The position numbers and the translations under genes were made by a program. A stretch of 64,000 nucleotides of DNA from Leishmania mexicana MHOM/GT/2001/U1103. Lineage: Eukaryota; Euglenozoa; Kinetoplastea; Trypanosomatida; Trypanosomatidae. This document shows positions 31,701 to 41,255 of the stretch, one piece after another. The notes under the pieces were generated by a model. The model had not been told where the DNA came from. It saw only the letters and a program-made list of their open reading frames with translations, and did not search any database. The stretch is taken from contig NC_018337.1 of NCBI RefSeq assembly GCF_000234665.1, forward strand, positions 1,310,556 through 1,374,555, read 5' to 3'. Position 1 is the first letter of the stretch; each line of letters begins with the position of its first letter.

Positions 31701-34550
31701 GATGCGGTGTTCGGGGAGAACGACGACCTCGTCAAAAAGATTATTTGCAGTTATCGCTGGGGTTGGTATGGAGGGCAGCAAACAATGCAAATGCTGTTGA
31801 GTGGTGCTTGGCGAAACTTAAACACTCCCCTAAGCCAGTATTTGAAACTACTATTTGTGTCTCACAACCTCGACAGAACCGAGGGCGACGTTCGCCGTGA
31901 AAGATGTTTACGCACACTGGATAGCTATCAAACTTCTTTTTCATTTTGGCAGTCGCTACCAGGCATGGCAGCTGTAGAAATATTGCAGCACGAAAGGGAA
32001 ACAGGTTTTTCTTCACTGCGCCTGACGGAGGTGCTGCAGCTGAGAGGCACATCAGCTCTACATACAATTCGCTCGCTTTGCGACCAAGGTACTGGTATTG
32101 CGACTGGGTTTGGCCCCAGTAATATTCGTCGTTTAGCGACCTTTATCTCCACCGGGGTCGATTGTGAACTGTCCTCATGGGGCCCTTTATCATTACTGAG
32201 ATTGCTTCAACTGTTTGTCAGCACTGCTAGAGACTCTCCAGTGGAGTCTGAGCTGAGTGAGTGGCTGCAGCTAGGCTGTTGGCTTCTTTTTGATCGAGTT
32301 TGTCTTTCTTCAAATACCCAGGACACAACGGAGGCTGTGAGCGGTAAACAGTCGGCGGAAACTTTCCTGACTGCTGAATTAATCACCATTTTCGTGCAGC
32401 TGTCGAATCTGTTTCTCTGCTCCACTGCGAAAACCCTTGACGATGTTGCGATTTCCGTGATCCGTTATGCATTGTACAACGCCACTCTCTTCACAATGAG
32501 AGATGTCAGTGAACGTCTTTTTTGGATGGTCGTACGTCACTGCATTTGTGAGGTGTGGGCTGCAATCACAGCAGAAACTGTCGCGTCGGTGCGAGATCCC
32601 GAGATTATTGCATTTTTGTGCCGTGCTCATGTGAAGGTAGGACTTCCACTCTCCGTTCAGAGAGAGTTCCACGCTTTATTCACGCCACAGCTGCTGTCAT
32701 ACGGTAATACAGATTCCGAGCTCGAAGAGGACAGTCTTCGATGCATTCTATGGCTTGTCGGCAATTTTTCGAGCAGCCATGTGCACTCTTCGGTGAGTGG
32801 TGGGACTTCTTCGTTACAGCATGCACCAAAATGGACAGGCACTGCTGAAACTGGCGCAACGCCATCTGGTAGGCTGGCCCTGAAACGCTTGCCTGCTGCG
32901 GAGAGCAGCTTCAGCCGACAAGACGCACACTCACTTTCTGCTGCTGTCCGCCATGTTACAGCTCAGCTGGCAGAGAGGGTGCTTGCGAATACAACGGGTG
33001 CTACACCGAGCAATGTTCTTGATGCACTTGGTGTTTTGTGCAACCTTGCGTCGCCCGCACCAGCTGCGTCTGGCCCCGCAGCCCCACTGCTGTCGAATGC
33101 CGTTAGTCTAGAGCGCGTGTACCGTATTGCACGCGATTTCACCGAGGGGTTCCCCCTTATCTCTGCCGATGCGTCACTGGATCCTCCAGCACACTGCCTT
33201 AATCACCTCCTGGGGCAGCTACCTAAAGAGAGGCGTGCTCACAGCATCCCTGATCCTTTGTGCCTGAACAGCATAGCATGGCTGTTGAGCAAGCTGTTGC
33301 AGTCGTGGCGACGAGAGAACGCACCTGACTCGGCGCTGCCAGCTCAGCTTCCATGCGTGCTCGCCTTTTGCCTCCCCTACCTTTTGCGCTGTGACCTGCC
33401 GTCTTATCTCTGCTCACTACAGAGCCTTCGCTACTTGTCAGTCTGCGGTGCAACTCCTGAGGTGGCGGCTGTCTACGACGTCGCCTTGCCGAGACTCATG
33501 GAGGATTTGGTGGACGTGCGGTGGGGTGCCGGCGTTGCGGGCTGTTGGTACGAGATGCTCATTGATTGTCTCAGTTGTGTTCCAGGTGCTGTCCCAGATG
33601 GTGGTCGGCAGCTCTCCCGGCGCATTTGGGAGGGGCTGTGGCGCGGAGCCGGCTCTGTGGAGCTCAGCTGCAACCAGCGCTTCACCGAGCGCGCTCAGCG
33701 AGCGCTTCAACAGGTTATCAACGGACTCGTGCTCAGGTCTGCGCAATGGGAGCTTTGCCGCTTGGTTGTGCTTGATAGCGGTCTTCAGAGTCGACGTGTG
33801 GTACTGACACCCGTGGCGGCGTCCGCGTTTTCTATCGTGTCTGATGCCGAGATCTTCTTTTGGCTGACACGGGAACTTCAGGAGCGGACGTGGCGCTCAC
33901 AACTTTTGCAGACACAATCAGCTTTTGTGCACCACGGCGCTGCGGTCCTTGACGCGGACAGCTCTCGGTCTCTCTTGTTCGAGTTCGAAAAGGCAGTTGC
34001 GCCGGTTCGCGAATCCCCCGACGAGAGGAGTGAGCTTGCAACCGGAGAAGAGGCTGCTTGCATCATCGCGGAATGTGTGCGGGATTCCCTTTTCAGTGCC
34101 ACAGACGCTGTACTTGCTGCTCTTAACCACTTCGATTTTGCCGACATCGTGCAGCGTCGCGCCGTTTTACACGAGTTGGCTAAAATGATAGTGAGAGGCA
34201 ATGCGACTACCACGTCGTGGACTGAGGTGTACTTTGACGTTCTTTACGAGCGTGCGGCTTGGCATGACGAGGGTCTGTGGGTTGCGTGCGCACTGGCGAC
34301 CGTCGCGGTTGGCCAAACTGAGCTGTGCTGGCCAAAGACGGTGCTAGGGTCGTTGATTCCCGCTAGCTCAAGTGCTTGGAAGCGTGAGCTAATGCGTCGC
34401 ATTGGGCAGCGTGCCAAGATGAGTGGCGCACAGCGGGAAACACGGCAGTTTTTTGAGGACGCGTCTGAGCGACTTTCGGCGCTGCAAAGGCCTCCTTTGC
34501 CGTGGAAGCGCGAACTGTTGGCGGCGGTGTTGTCTGTATTTTCTTCTTGA
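28722..34550 (+). CDS. Very large helical-repeat-like protein, unknown function
   Basis: The single uninterrupted frame encodes 1942 residues from the ATG at 28722, which lies 141 bases after a strong acceptor AG. The protein is almost wholly made of predicted amphipathic helices rich in Leu, Ala, Cys and Phe, with many 'helix-turn-helix' blocks of 35-45 residues. It looks like a HEAT/ARM-type alpha-solenoid, but no repeat is regular enough to name. I see no signal peptide, transmembrane segment, nucleotide-binding or catalytic motif. A Ser/Thr/Ala-rich loop lies at about 1350-1400. The core (roughly 29500-32800) is far more AT-rich than any other gene here and uses many A/T-ending codons, while both ends return to normal composition. 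Possible roles are a transport receptor, nuclear-pore, centrosome or kinase-scaffold solenoid; none is supported directly. Confidence 0.9.
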   Translation: MPHEAHLLGLLWCEATQPSSNAATLTHNIGVAFRYLETPWDDKAKQIIGALITLNAGPMHTTIWAALFQQLRETGKPTIKVYILKQFANVCWTVPTNQASNAFRAFALEVRPLLEDIQVVVNATFQRSFAITIKCFSSFAEKTLSNELFNVLYRNLKEWKRPDSIRAASTVIAAMANDNPSCPSPEQLLRQARYDLDCFSFAVLLDTFVSIEVVPGRILDEQRIAAFRDELSEILDIILTAPQTNEKVVPPCVSAYRRLKQVCGSWEPVAAEPFALFIVNALAQAKISKLLVCPFLHFLQETSCIWSRSSRIVWQLTGSSDPFVRADAYAALATTIHVMDASEQPLVLADLMERLRFSIEERCSGTTVAILKFVKKLLLHAHLPPSTEELYLTKLLHLCRRHGKGLHHDVPAQLELLNVLLCASAAPDALVVFALELFSVSPDRAVAKKAFCVLRHFSAEVFLDSGVQTSREYMDDTYYFETAIQMQREEPLEYELLPFVRLHRTKGLSTCIYTRLCSLAENETKNSMTCIIVCDAVKEISRMNAPDIFVDIFFKHATLCLLSQLLVLQDPMPSDAYVSLVQACGACLQGNDLDIREEAHLLSMLVQHSWSAIVMCTTALFSNFLPAPVLPSCRFFRTDSLSQACRNLILTCRDIALSNDVAFYDSMLHEMLTSNIGLLISCVSFLRHAPIFIAELVESVGCWLECCTALSPFVPKSVFRLLTVVFEAAQNELSVRRQRAGETDYSLLSVARMCNGMVKQAIEMDLFLCCPEICNFLLFFILKDADDEVFLFRELIANNWTLIVDLFSFCERIVICLYNDNDAGALAAVLNLLLALCDSVYFPQVTSVISRGSLDELLQLLRKTSDFSQKHQCIRVVSHILAAFDENNTLEEKVSGCFLESDTDADFFQRIDRLVQLWNASDAQTQARFKVVLTSSSSIERLVCAAAVDVQCIPKAVEAALGASTDREVLDVLLLIVTEAESETLSPLLFAISDAVFGENDDLVKKIICSYRWGWYGGQQTMQMLLSGAWRNLNTPLSQYLKLLFVSHNLDRTEGDVRRERCLRTLDSYQTSFSFWQSLPGMAAVEILQHERETGFSSLRLTEVLQLRGTSALHTIRSLCDQGTGIATGFGPSNIRRLATFISTGVDCELSSWGPLSLLRLLQLFVSTARDSPVESELSEWLQLGCWLLFDRVCLSSNTQDTTEAVSGKQSAETFLTAELITIFVQLSNLFLCSTAKTLDDVAISVIRYALYNATLFTMRDVSERLFWMVVRHCICEVWAAITAETVASVRDPEIIAFLCRAHVKVGLPLSVQREFHALFTPQLLSYGNTDSELEEDSLRCILWLVGNFSSSHVHSSVSGGTSSLQHAPKWTGTAETGATPSGRLALKRLPAAESSFSRQDAHSLSAAVRHVTAQLAERVLANTTGATPSNVLDALGVLCNLASPAPAASGPAAPLLSNAVSLERVYRIARDFTEGFPLISADASLDPPAHCLNHLLGQLPKERRAHSIPDPLCLNSIAWLLSKLLQSWRRENAPDSALPAQLPCVLAFCLPYLLRCDLPSYLCSLQSLRYLSVCGATPEVAAVYDVALPRLMEDLVDVRWGAGVAGCWYEMLIDCLSCVPGAVPDGGRQLSRRIWEGLWRGAGSVELSCNQRFTERAQRALQQVINGLVLRSAQWELCRLVVLDSGLQSRRVVLTPVAASAFSIVSDAEIFFWLTRELQERTWRSQLLQTQSAFVHHGAAVLDADSSRSLLFEFEKAVAPVRESPDERSELATGEEAACIIAECVRDSLFSATDAVLAALNHFDFADIVQRRAVLHELAKMIVRGNATTTSWTEVYFDVLYERAAWHDEGLWVACALATVAVGQTELCWPKTVLGSLIPASSSAWKRELMRRIGQRAKMSGAQRETRQFFEDASERLSALQRPPLPWKRELLAAVLSVFSS

Positions 34551-35237
34551 GTCGACTAGCAGCGGCCAGGCATCAGAGAGGGGGAAATAGTAGTGAGTAC
34601 CTGATGTGATGTGTTTGTATGTGCGCACTGCGTCAACCGTGCATGTTTTTGAGTGCACGGAGGAGTACTTGGTGGGAGAGCGGTAGCAAGACTGTGACTG
34701 CCTCTGCACTGACGAGCGGGAGGGGAGGGGAGGAAAGAGAGGAAAAGCGACCAGGACGGAGTCAACGCGTTCGAGTGAGCCCGCCTTTTTTTCTTTCGAC
34801 CAATGGGAGAAAGCGCGTGCTTGTGCGACTACCTGAGCGTTTGAAACATCCGTGTATTCTGCGTGTGATTCCTGGTTCTCTTGACTTGCCGACTGAACTC
34901 ATGCTGTGTCGTGCTCTGCTACTTTGTCTCAATCTCTTCTCTCCGACGTATTTCCACCTTCGCTCGTTATATGTTCTTTGCGTGTGTTGTGGGCCGTCCA
35001 ACCCCCTAGCGCTACCTGTTTTCACGCTGCAACGCACATCCTCTCAGTGACAGAGATCTGCTCCTACATCGGTGGTATCACTGCAAACACTGCCTTGTGT
35101 TTCTTGTGTCTTTTTATTCCGTGAATACGCGGACACCTGTAGCGCGTCACATTCACTTTATCAAGCCTCTCACTCTAACACACACACACACACGCATCTC
35201 CACAAATTCACGCTGAGGTTTTGTTCTTTGCGGTGCC
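34551..35237. other. Spacer, giant gene to LicD-like gene
   Basis: No gene seen; T-rich and CA-repeat leader sequence before the ATG at 35238. Confidence 0.55.
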
Positions 35238-35921
35238 ATGAGCACCATGAGTGCCACCCCTACGCACCCACTCGGCGCCGAAACAGCCGCAGATGTTCAA
35301 AGCATATCGGCAGCGCCCTTGCGGGAAGCTGACGCTACTTCTTTGGGGCTGATGTGGACACGGGTCGGTATTTTGGCACTTGTCACAGCGTTTTCCTGGA
35401 TCACGATCTCGTACTGCTCGCATGTGTACTTCGACCGTGACTCGGCGTTTCACAACGCCCTCGAATGTTCGGAGCGGGTACTCAAACATCATGAGAAGAG
35501 CAACTGGTTGCTGAACGGCACGCTGCTCGGTTCCACCCGACTTGGTCGTCTTGTGCTGTGGGATGCAGACCTTGACATTGGGGTCTTGGTGCCGTCTCCA
35601 AGCTCTTTCGACGCCGCCTCTGCTGCGCTGGACGAGGAGTGTTTTGGGCACAGGTCTATTGTGAAGAAGGGTGCTCTGAACTCTGACTTACGAATCTGGC
35701 GCAAGTGCACGAGCCGCATCTGCGCCGAGTTTTACGAGACGACTCTGGTAAGCGGCACAGCCAAGACCGGCGAAGGACAGTCGAAAGAGTCGGATCTGTT
35801 TCCGCTGAAGTCGTGCACTGTTTCTGGCGTTCACGCAAAGTGTCCCAACAATGCGCCGTTTTACCTCGCGCAGGCGTACGGGCAGGACTGGCTGACAATC
35901 CCTCTCATCAAGCTGTTCTGA
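35238..35921 (+). CDS. LicD/fukutin-related (FKRP)-like type II membrane protein
   Basis: The protein of 227 residues starts at 35238 (ATGAGCACCATG; the second Met is codon 4). Residues 1-37 are a short cytoplasmic tail. A transmembrane helix at about 38-60 follows, with no cleavable signal, giving a type II protein typical of Golgi transferases. Residues 90-116 carry the hallmark of the LicD/FKRP nucleotidyltransferase-like family: LLNGTLLGSTRLGR, then LWDADLDIGV with the metal-binding D109-x-D111-x-D113. The end, YGQDWLTIPLIKLF, resembles the conserved YG.DW.xP close of the family. These proteins transfer phosphocholine, ribitol-phosphate or similar groups onto glycans. In a trypanosomatid the acceptor may be a surface phosphoglycan or GPI-linked glycan, which is inference. 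It is short for the family but has both ends of the core. Confidence 0.88.
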   Translation: MSTMSATPTHPLGAETAADVQSISAAPLREADATSLGLMWTRVGILALVTAFSWITISYCSHVYFDRDSAFHNALECSERVLKHHEKSNWLLNGTLLGSTRLGRLVLWDADLDIGVLVPSPSSFDAASAALDEECFGHRSIVKKGALNSDLRIWRKCTSRICAEFYETTLVSGTAKTGEGQSKESDLFPLKSCTVSGVHAKCPNNAPFYLAQAYGQDWLTIPLIKLF

Positions 35922-36855
35922 CGGTGCCCGCTGAGCATCCTCTCGCGCCGGATTCGGGTCTTCTAGTGTGAACTGGGACCTGCCTCTACACTCACGGGTA
36001 CGCGCGCACCTCTCGCGGATCTTGTGAGCAGGTGGCGTAGGTGTATGCACGAAGAGCTTGCTGTTGTTGTAAAAGGACGCAGACGACGGTGTGCAGACGC
36101 CTTCGGCCTCATCATCGCCGTAGCAGTCGAGCGGCCTCCACCTCCGCCATGAGAGGACCACGCAACAGGCGCGGGGGATCCTGCGCCGAACCCTCCAGAG
36201 CCCCTCTCCCCCTCTCCACACACGAAAACCTTCTTTTCCCTATTCACCTGTTCTTGCCCCGTCTCTTCTTTCTCGCTCCTCCATTGTCGACTGCATCGTG
36301 CGCTTGATGAAGGCGTGGTGTGTGCATGTGTGAAACGGGTAGATAGGATGACCTTCGATGTGCTCATGCGTGCAGCGGTGCCACACGCAGCTCGGCAGCA
36401 GTGAGGCGAGTGCGTGAGCCACCGAGGCATGATCGACAAGGATGGTGCAGCTCACTGTATCGGCACTTGAATTTCGCACAAGCACAAAAACATATTCCAC
36501 TGCTAGGGGGAGCCAACGTTTGAAGAGAAAGGACGAAAAACAAAGCGAAGTGGTCTGTGGTGCAGGCTCGCGCGTTTAACGTGCGTTACGAGTAGTGTGG
36601 GCAGCGATGATGAGCATTTTGCCTCCTCTATCGTTTTAGCCAGCATTGTGGAAGGGCCTTGTCGGCACAGCCACTGCTGTGTGCATGCGCGGACAAACGG
36701 CGCGGACGAATTTCGGCGTCGAATGGCTTTCTGTGTCACTCACTTTGCTTCTTCTGTGTCAGCTTCTTCACAACTGTGGCCCGTGCCCCAGCGCCACAAC
36801 GACCCATCACTTCGACAGCGTCTCATTAGCCCAGCAAGTACGTGCGCGACAAGAA
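35922..36855. other. Spacer, LicD-like gene to PDCD2-like gene
   Basis: No gene seen. The block 36290-36500 is non-repetitive and might be an old retroposon remnant, but no match to the other element was found. Confidence 0.5.
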
Positions 36856-38085
36856 ATGAGTGGCAATGATCTACCCCCTCTTTGGATCGGAACGCCTCAG
36901 CGAGGGGTGACGCAGGACGATGCGGCGGATCCGTACACGTCCAAGGTCGGTGGCCAGGCTGTGTACTTCCGCCTTGGTGCCAGCACAGCGGAACAGCAAT
37001 CTGCCGGCGTGTTAAGCAAGTACTTCCAATGCCCGCAGTGCAAGTCCACTGCCCAAGTCTCGCTTCTGTGCCAAGTGTACGCTCCCCTCGAGGTCTACGA
37101 TCGAGTGCTGTATATCCTCACGTGTGCCGCCTGTACGCGTAGACCAAGAGCAGCTGCCTCTTTTCAAGGAAGCGTACCTGCGCCTGCACTGACCACCGGC
37201 ACCAGCAAGAAGAGTGGCCTTGCTGCTGCTGCTGCTGCAAGGTCCCACACTAGCTTTTGCTTTGCCCTGCGGAGCCAGAACTTCAGTCGCGAGTACTTTG
37301 CCGAGTTGCAGAAGCAGCTTCGCGCAGAGGCTCAGAGGGCAACCGAGGCTGAGAAGGAAAAGGCGGAGAACGATGCACCGCTCTTTGGTGGTGACGACGA
37401 TTGGGGAGACGACGCAGATGACTGGGGTACGGAAGAGGGACCGGCAAAGGAGGCCAGACTGTCAACGGCGGCGCCGCTCGACAACACCGGCGATACAGAT
37501 GGTGCACTAGAGAAGACACCGAAAGAACTACCCGCGTTTCCACTGGCATCGCGTGGCATGACCGTACCCCTGAAAGGCGCTCTGTACACGAGTGGTCTTC
37601 CGCTTGATCTATATGAAGAGCCTCCCCTAAAGCAGAAGAAAGAGCTCTCGATCGAGGAGCAACTGGCTGCTGCGAAGTCCATGTACGGCAGCTGTGCAGC
37701 GCTGGACACGAGTGGTTTTGAGGAAGACGATGAAGTTCCCGAAGAGACGTGCGTGCGTGAGTACATGGAGCACATGGAGCGAACCCCATCTCAGTGCGTG
37801 CGATGGTGCCCCGGTGGCACTCCACTACGGACGTCCACAATACCAATCGGTGTGAACGGGAGCTCTCTGCCGCCGCCGTGCCCCGCGTGTGGCGCAGCGC
37901 GCCAGTTTGAGATGCAGCTTACGGCCCCTGTTGTCTACTACCTCACCAAGGACATCGGCGAGGCCAAGAACACGGCGCTGCACTTCAGCAATGTTCTTGT
38001 GTACACTTGCAGCAGCAACTGCTACAACACCAACTCTAACCTTCCATACCTGCCGGAGTACGTTGTGGTGGAGGATGAGCTATAA
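36856..38085 (+). CDS. PDCD2/Tsr4-like ribosome-biogenesis chaperone
   Basis: The 409-residue protein starts at the ATG at 36856. Its N-terminal part has the PDCD2-like opening (LWIGTPQRG, then DPYTSKVGGQAVYF) and a zinc-binding set, CPQC near residue 58 and CAAC about 35 residues later. The middle, about 150-270, is charged and variable (Asp/Trp/Glu-rich, GDDDWGDDADDWG). The C-terminal PDCD2_C domain is clear: CPACGAARQFEMQLTAPVVYYL and then FSNVLVYTCSSNC. In yeast and animals Tsr4/PDCD2 proteins bind ribosomal protein uS5 (Rps2) as it is made and deliver it to the pre-40S particle. I expect the same role here, in cytoplasm or nucleus. No MYND finger is visible, so it is closer to PDCD2L/Tsr4 than to human PDCD2. 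Confidence 0.93.
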   Translation: MSGNDLPPLWIGTPQRGVTQDDAADPYTSKVGGQAVYFRLGASTAEQQSAGVLSKYFQCPQCKSTAQVSLLCQVYAPLEVYDRVLYILTCAACTRRPRAAASFQGSVPAPALTTGTSKKSGLAAAAAARSHTSFCFALRSQNFSREYFAELQKQLRAEAQRATEAEKEKAENDAPLFGGDDDWGDDADDWGTEEGPAKEARLSTAAPLDNTGDTDGALEKTPKELPAFPLASRGMTVPLKGALYTSGLPLDLYEEPPLKQKKELSIEEQLAAAKSMYGSCAALDTSGFEEDDEVPEETCVREYMEHMERTPSQCVRWCPGGTPLRTSTIPIGVNGSSLPPPCPACGAARQFEMQLTAPVVYYLTKDIGEAKNTALHFSNVLVYTCSSNCYNTNSNLPYLPEYVVVEDEL

Positions 38086-38679
38086 CGACGGTAAGAAACG
38101 TCCACAAGCGCAGCGTTTTGCGCCGAGTAAGCACCGAGTAAGAACTTGAGGAGTAAGCAACGCTGTATTCGCCGAGAAAGAGTGCAATCTATCGGACTGC
38201 TTCAACGTATGTATTCCTGCAGGCGTGCATTGCCCACTTACTCCCCCCCCCCAAAAAAAAAAGAGATGAAGAGGGGAACAACAAAACTGCTGAGGTGAAG
38301 CACGGAGTCGGATCCTCATGCCTCTACCTCGCCGGCACAATCCGCTTCTCTGGTCGCACTCTTCCGTCCTCCTATGGTGTTCTGTGGTGACGGCATGCAT
38401 TTTTGTTTTTCTTTCCTTTGATTCCACCGCCATACATCGCCTGTACCCCTTTCTTCCCGTCTTTTGCCTCTTGGCACCTTTTCCACCCCATGGTCAAAGA
38501 ACATATCTTGGAGCCGGGTAGCCCAACTGTGTTTCCGCCGTGTGCCCCCTCCCCCTCTCCCTTTCTTTTCTCGGCGTCAAGTTTGTTTGCATACCTCGAC
38601 GCGCGGACACACCTTATCCTTGACATGCATACTCGCTGTGGGAGGTGCTTTCTCTGAGTCGACAGCCGCTGCTTCTGTC
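38086..38679. other. Spacer, PDCD2-like gene to ankyrin gene
   Basis: It contains the C10-A10 junction and a T/C-rich leader. No gene seen. Confidence 0.55.
38243..38262. repeat. C10-A10 homopolymer junction
   Basis: Ten C are followed directly by ten A in the region downstream of the PDCD2-like gene. Such runs are prone to length variation and sequencing error. Confidence 0.9.
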
Positions 38680-39702
38680 ATGTCGTTTGAGGACGTTATT
38701 CTGCGCAACGATGTCGCAGGCGTAAGAGCCTTCTTCAATGCGGCTGCCAAGAACGCCGTAAATGCCGTGAACGGGAACGGCTACGTTCCGCTGTACTTTG
38801 CGTGTATGAAGCCGTCTGTGTCTCTGCAGGTGATCGAAGAGCTGGTGCAACTAGGCGCTACGGTGGACGGCAGGGGCACCGACGGCGAAACGCCCTTGTA
38901 CATCAGCGTGCACAATCACCGCCTGGACGCGGCGAAGTACCTCATCGCTAGAAAGGCAGACGTGAATGCCGTGAACGGCCCTCACAGAGAAACTGCCCTG
39001 CATGTGGCGGCAAGATGCGGATTTGCAGACATTCTGTCCTGCTTGCTGAGAACTGGCGCTGACGTGAATATGCGCAACGCGAGGCAAGAAACTCCTCTGT
39101 ACGTGGCTGCGCAAGCTGGCCGCCACGACACCGTGTACCTCCTACTCGAGGCCGACGCAAACGCCGCACTTGCGAACGAAGACGGCAAGACGCCGCTTTA
39201 CATCGCCTCTGAAAAGGAGTACAAGCACGTAGTCGTACTTTTCAAGGCCACACGCGCCGACTTGAAGCATGCAAAGTCGCTTGCTGACTCAGAGTGGCGG
39301 CTGCGTCCAGAGCCGATGATGTCGTCGGACCAGATGCTGGACAAGGCTGCGGCTGACCAGCAGTTCGTGGCAGAAGTGCATCGACGCTCTTCTGCGGGTG
39401 CGCCAGCGCCGGATACGAAGCCGATGGAGGTGGTAGAAATCAAGGTGCCGGAGCCCCAGGTGCGTAGGCACAACCCCCTGACGGGGGAGTCGTACGGCCC
39501 TTGCCGCAGTCTGGAGGAGGTGGGCTACGATTCGCCACCAATTCCGAAGGAGCTGCAGAACCGGCCACCGGCGAGGCTGTCGCGCGTTGGGGGAACGTCC
39601 CTGGTGGTTGGCACCGGCACAGAAGAGGGCGGTCATGAGCCGATCCGCATCGATTCAATCGGCGGAGACGGTGTCGAGTACTATGTGCCACCCAACAAAT
39701 AG
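38680..39702 (+). CDS. Ankyrin-repeat protein
   Basis: The 340-residue protein starts at the ATG at 38680. Residues about 5-205 hold six ankyrin repeats, the best being TDGETPLYISVHNHRLDAAK, HRETALHVAARCGFADILSC and RQETPLYVAAQAGRHDTVYL. Typical TPLY/TALH turn motifs and GADVN-like ends are visible. The C-terminal 130 residues are polar, Pro- and Glu-rich and not recognised; a segment NPLTGESYGP near 264 looks like a short conserved linear motif. Ankyrin repeats bind partner proteins; the partner is unknown. No membrane or catalytic motif is present. Confidence 0.92.
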   Translation: MSFEDVILRNDVAGVRAFFNAAAKNAVNAVNGNGYVPLYFACMKPSVSLQVIEELVQLGATVDGRGTDGETPLYISVHNHRLDAAKYLIARKADVNAVNGPHRETALHVAARCGFADILSCLLRTGADVNMRNARQETPLYVAAQAGRHDTVYLLLEADANAALANEDGKTPLYIASEKEYKHVVVLFKATRADLKHAKSLADSEWRLRPEPMMSSDQMLDKAAADQQFVAEVHRRSSAGAPAPDTKPMEVVEIKVPEPQVRRHNPLTGESYGPCRSLEEVGYDSPPIPKELQNRPPARLSRVGGTSLVVGTGTEEGGHEPIRIDSIGGDGVEYYVPPNK

Positions 39703-40469
39703 AGGCCTTCTTTCTCGCCCCACCCGGTATCGGCAAGCTGCGACGCTGTTGAATCCCTGAAGCGTCGTGGTGCCGGCACTGTTTTCTTCCATTCAACATC
39801 ACCACATCTCACACCGCGTGTACGACCTCTAGTGAGCGCTCGTCCGCGCCCTCCTCTCTTTCCCCTTTGATGGGGGAGGGACTCTTCACCGCTCATATAT
39901 GTATAACCAACATATTCGTATTGCTCTAATTTCCCTGCCGCCGAAAACAACAATGAAAAAGAAACGATGCCGGACAGACACCGTGGGCCTCTCAACGCAG
40001 GTGCGTTTTGTATGTGCGGATTCGACTCCCTCACCCGCTTGGGTGTATGCGTGTTGGAACCTTATAAAAACAAACCACAAAGACAACCGGAAGCGGGCAG
40101 TAGAGCGACAGACGGCTAACCGTGGAACTGTCGATTCTTTTCCTTTTCCTGCGTGAACGACGCCGGACCATGCTTGTTGTGGTACGGTCACGTTTTTGTT
40201 GTTGATCGTGAGCGCGCCAAAAGCTGCCTGGCGGAGAGGGAGGGAAGGACAGCCAACACTTAGGGTTTATGATTTTCTGGGTTCATTCTTTCCCACCCAA
40301 GTGCTTGCTGGGCATTTCTGTGGCTGCAGTGGATGATGATCATGCTGACGTGTCAATAACCCTTGCACTCTTTCGAGCTTTGATTCTCTCTCTCTCTGCA
40401 CGCGCGGATGACGTACACTTTGGCCCCACATTGTTTACAATGACTTGGTCAAGCGTTGCCAATCATTCA

Positions 40470-40503
40470 CGCACACACACGCACACACACACACACGCAC
40501 ACA
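40470..40503. repeat. (CA)n-rich microsatellite with G interruptions
   Basis: CACACACA units interrupted by G at regular steps, in the spacer before the coiled-coil membrane gene. Confidence 0.85.
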
Positions 40504-41190
40504 AGCAGAGAAAGCGACCAAGAAAAGGTAGCATATCACCGGTATTCCACTTCTCCTTACGCACCCGACACCGGCAACAGCAGCACAGAGGTACGCGTGC
40601 CCCCGCTACCGGCGTCGCTGCTACGTTTGAGGCCAACCCACTGTGTCTCTGAGACCGACACCACTGCCGCACCAAAAAGCTGCTGGGACGAGAGGGAGAA
40701 AAAAGTCCTTGACCGATATGCTGTCTTCTTGGGACTGATTTTACAGTCGATAGCATCAATTCTCTCGCCGCCTTCGTAGTGCTCCTTTGAAAAAAAATTG
40801 TGCGTGTGTTTGCTCTATTCTATTTTGCTCATTGCCCGTCTATTGTCCATCACGTGACCACCCTTCTCCTTTGCGCGTGTGTGTTGCTTTCCTCTGCGCT
40901 CATTCTCCTCCCGTTTTCTCCTCACTAGTTCATCCATTCTTCTCCCTTTTCTTCTTTAGCTGCGACTTTCTACTGCTCTCTTTCCCCGCGCCCTCCTCCC
41001 TTGTACCCGCAACCCCCCGTCTACTCTCATCCATAAAAGCAGCGCATCACAAGGCCGCAATTCCAAGACAACAACCCCGTCCGCCCTGTTCTCTGCCAGA
41101 GGTGCTGCCATTATCATTTTCTCCTTTTTTGACTATTCTTGTGACGTTTTCGTTATTTTCTTCGTCCCTTCTTGTGCAGTCTGTTCACGT

Positions 41191-41223
41191 TCTTTTTTTT
41201 TTCGTTTTTTTTTTCCTTCTCAG
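41191..41223 (+). promoter_or_regulatory. Predicted spliced-leader acceptor for the coiled-coil membrane protein
   Basis: Two runs of T separated by CG end in CCTTCTCAG at 41223; the leader would be only 32 nt. Confidence 0.7.
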
Positions 41224-41255
41224 GTGTGTCTGGTCGGAAACAGCACAGCACAGCC

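Larger units (their letters stand above)
39703..41255. other. Spacer, ankyrin gene to coiled-coil membrane gene
   Basis: CA-rich microsatellite, then about 400 bases of almost pure C/T sequence ending in the strong acceptor at 41223. No gene seen. Confidence 0.55.

Noticed and set aside
28722..34550. Lateral transfer as explanation for the AT-rich gene
   Set aside because: Composition alone is not evidence; the ends of the gene have local composition and no foreign domain was recognised.
36290..36500. Possible third retroposon copy
   Set aside because: A few shared words such as GTGAGCCAC with 53755-54197 but no collinear alignment.
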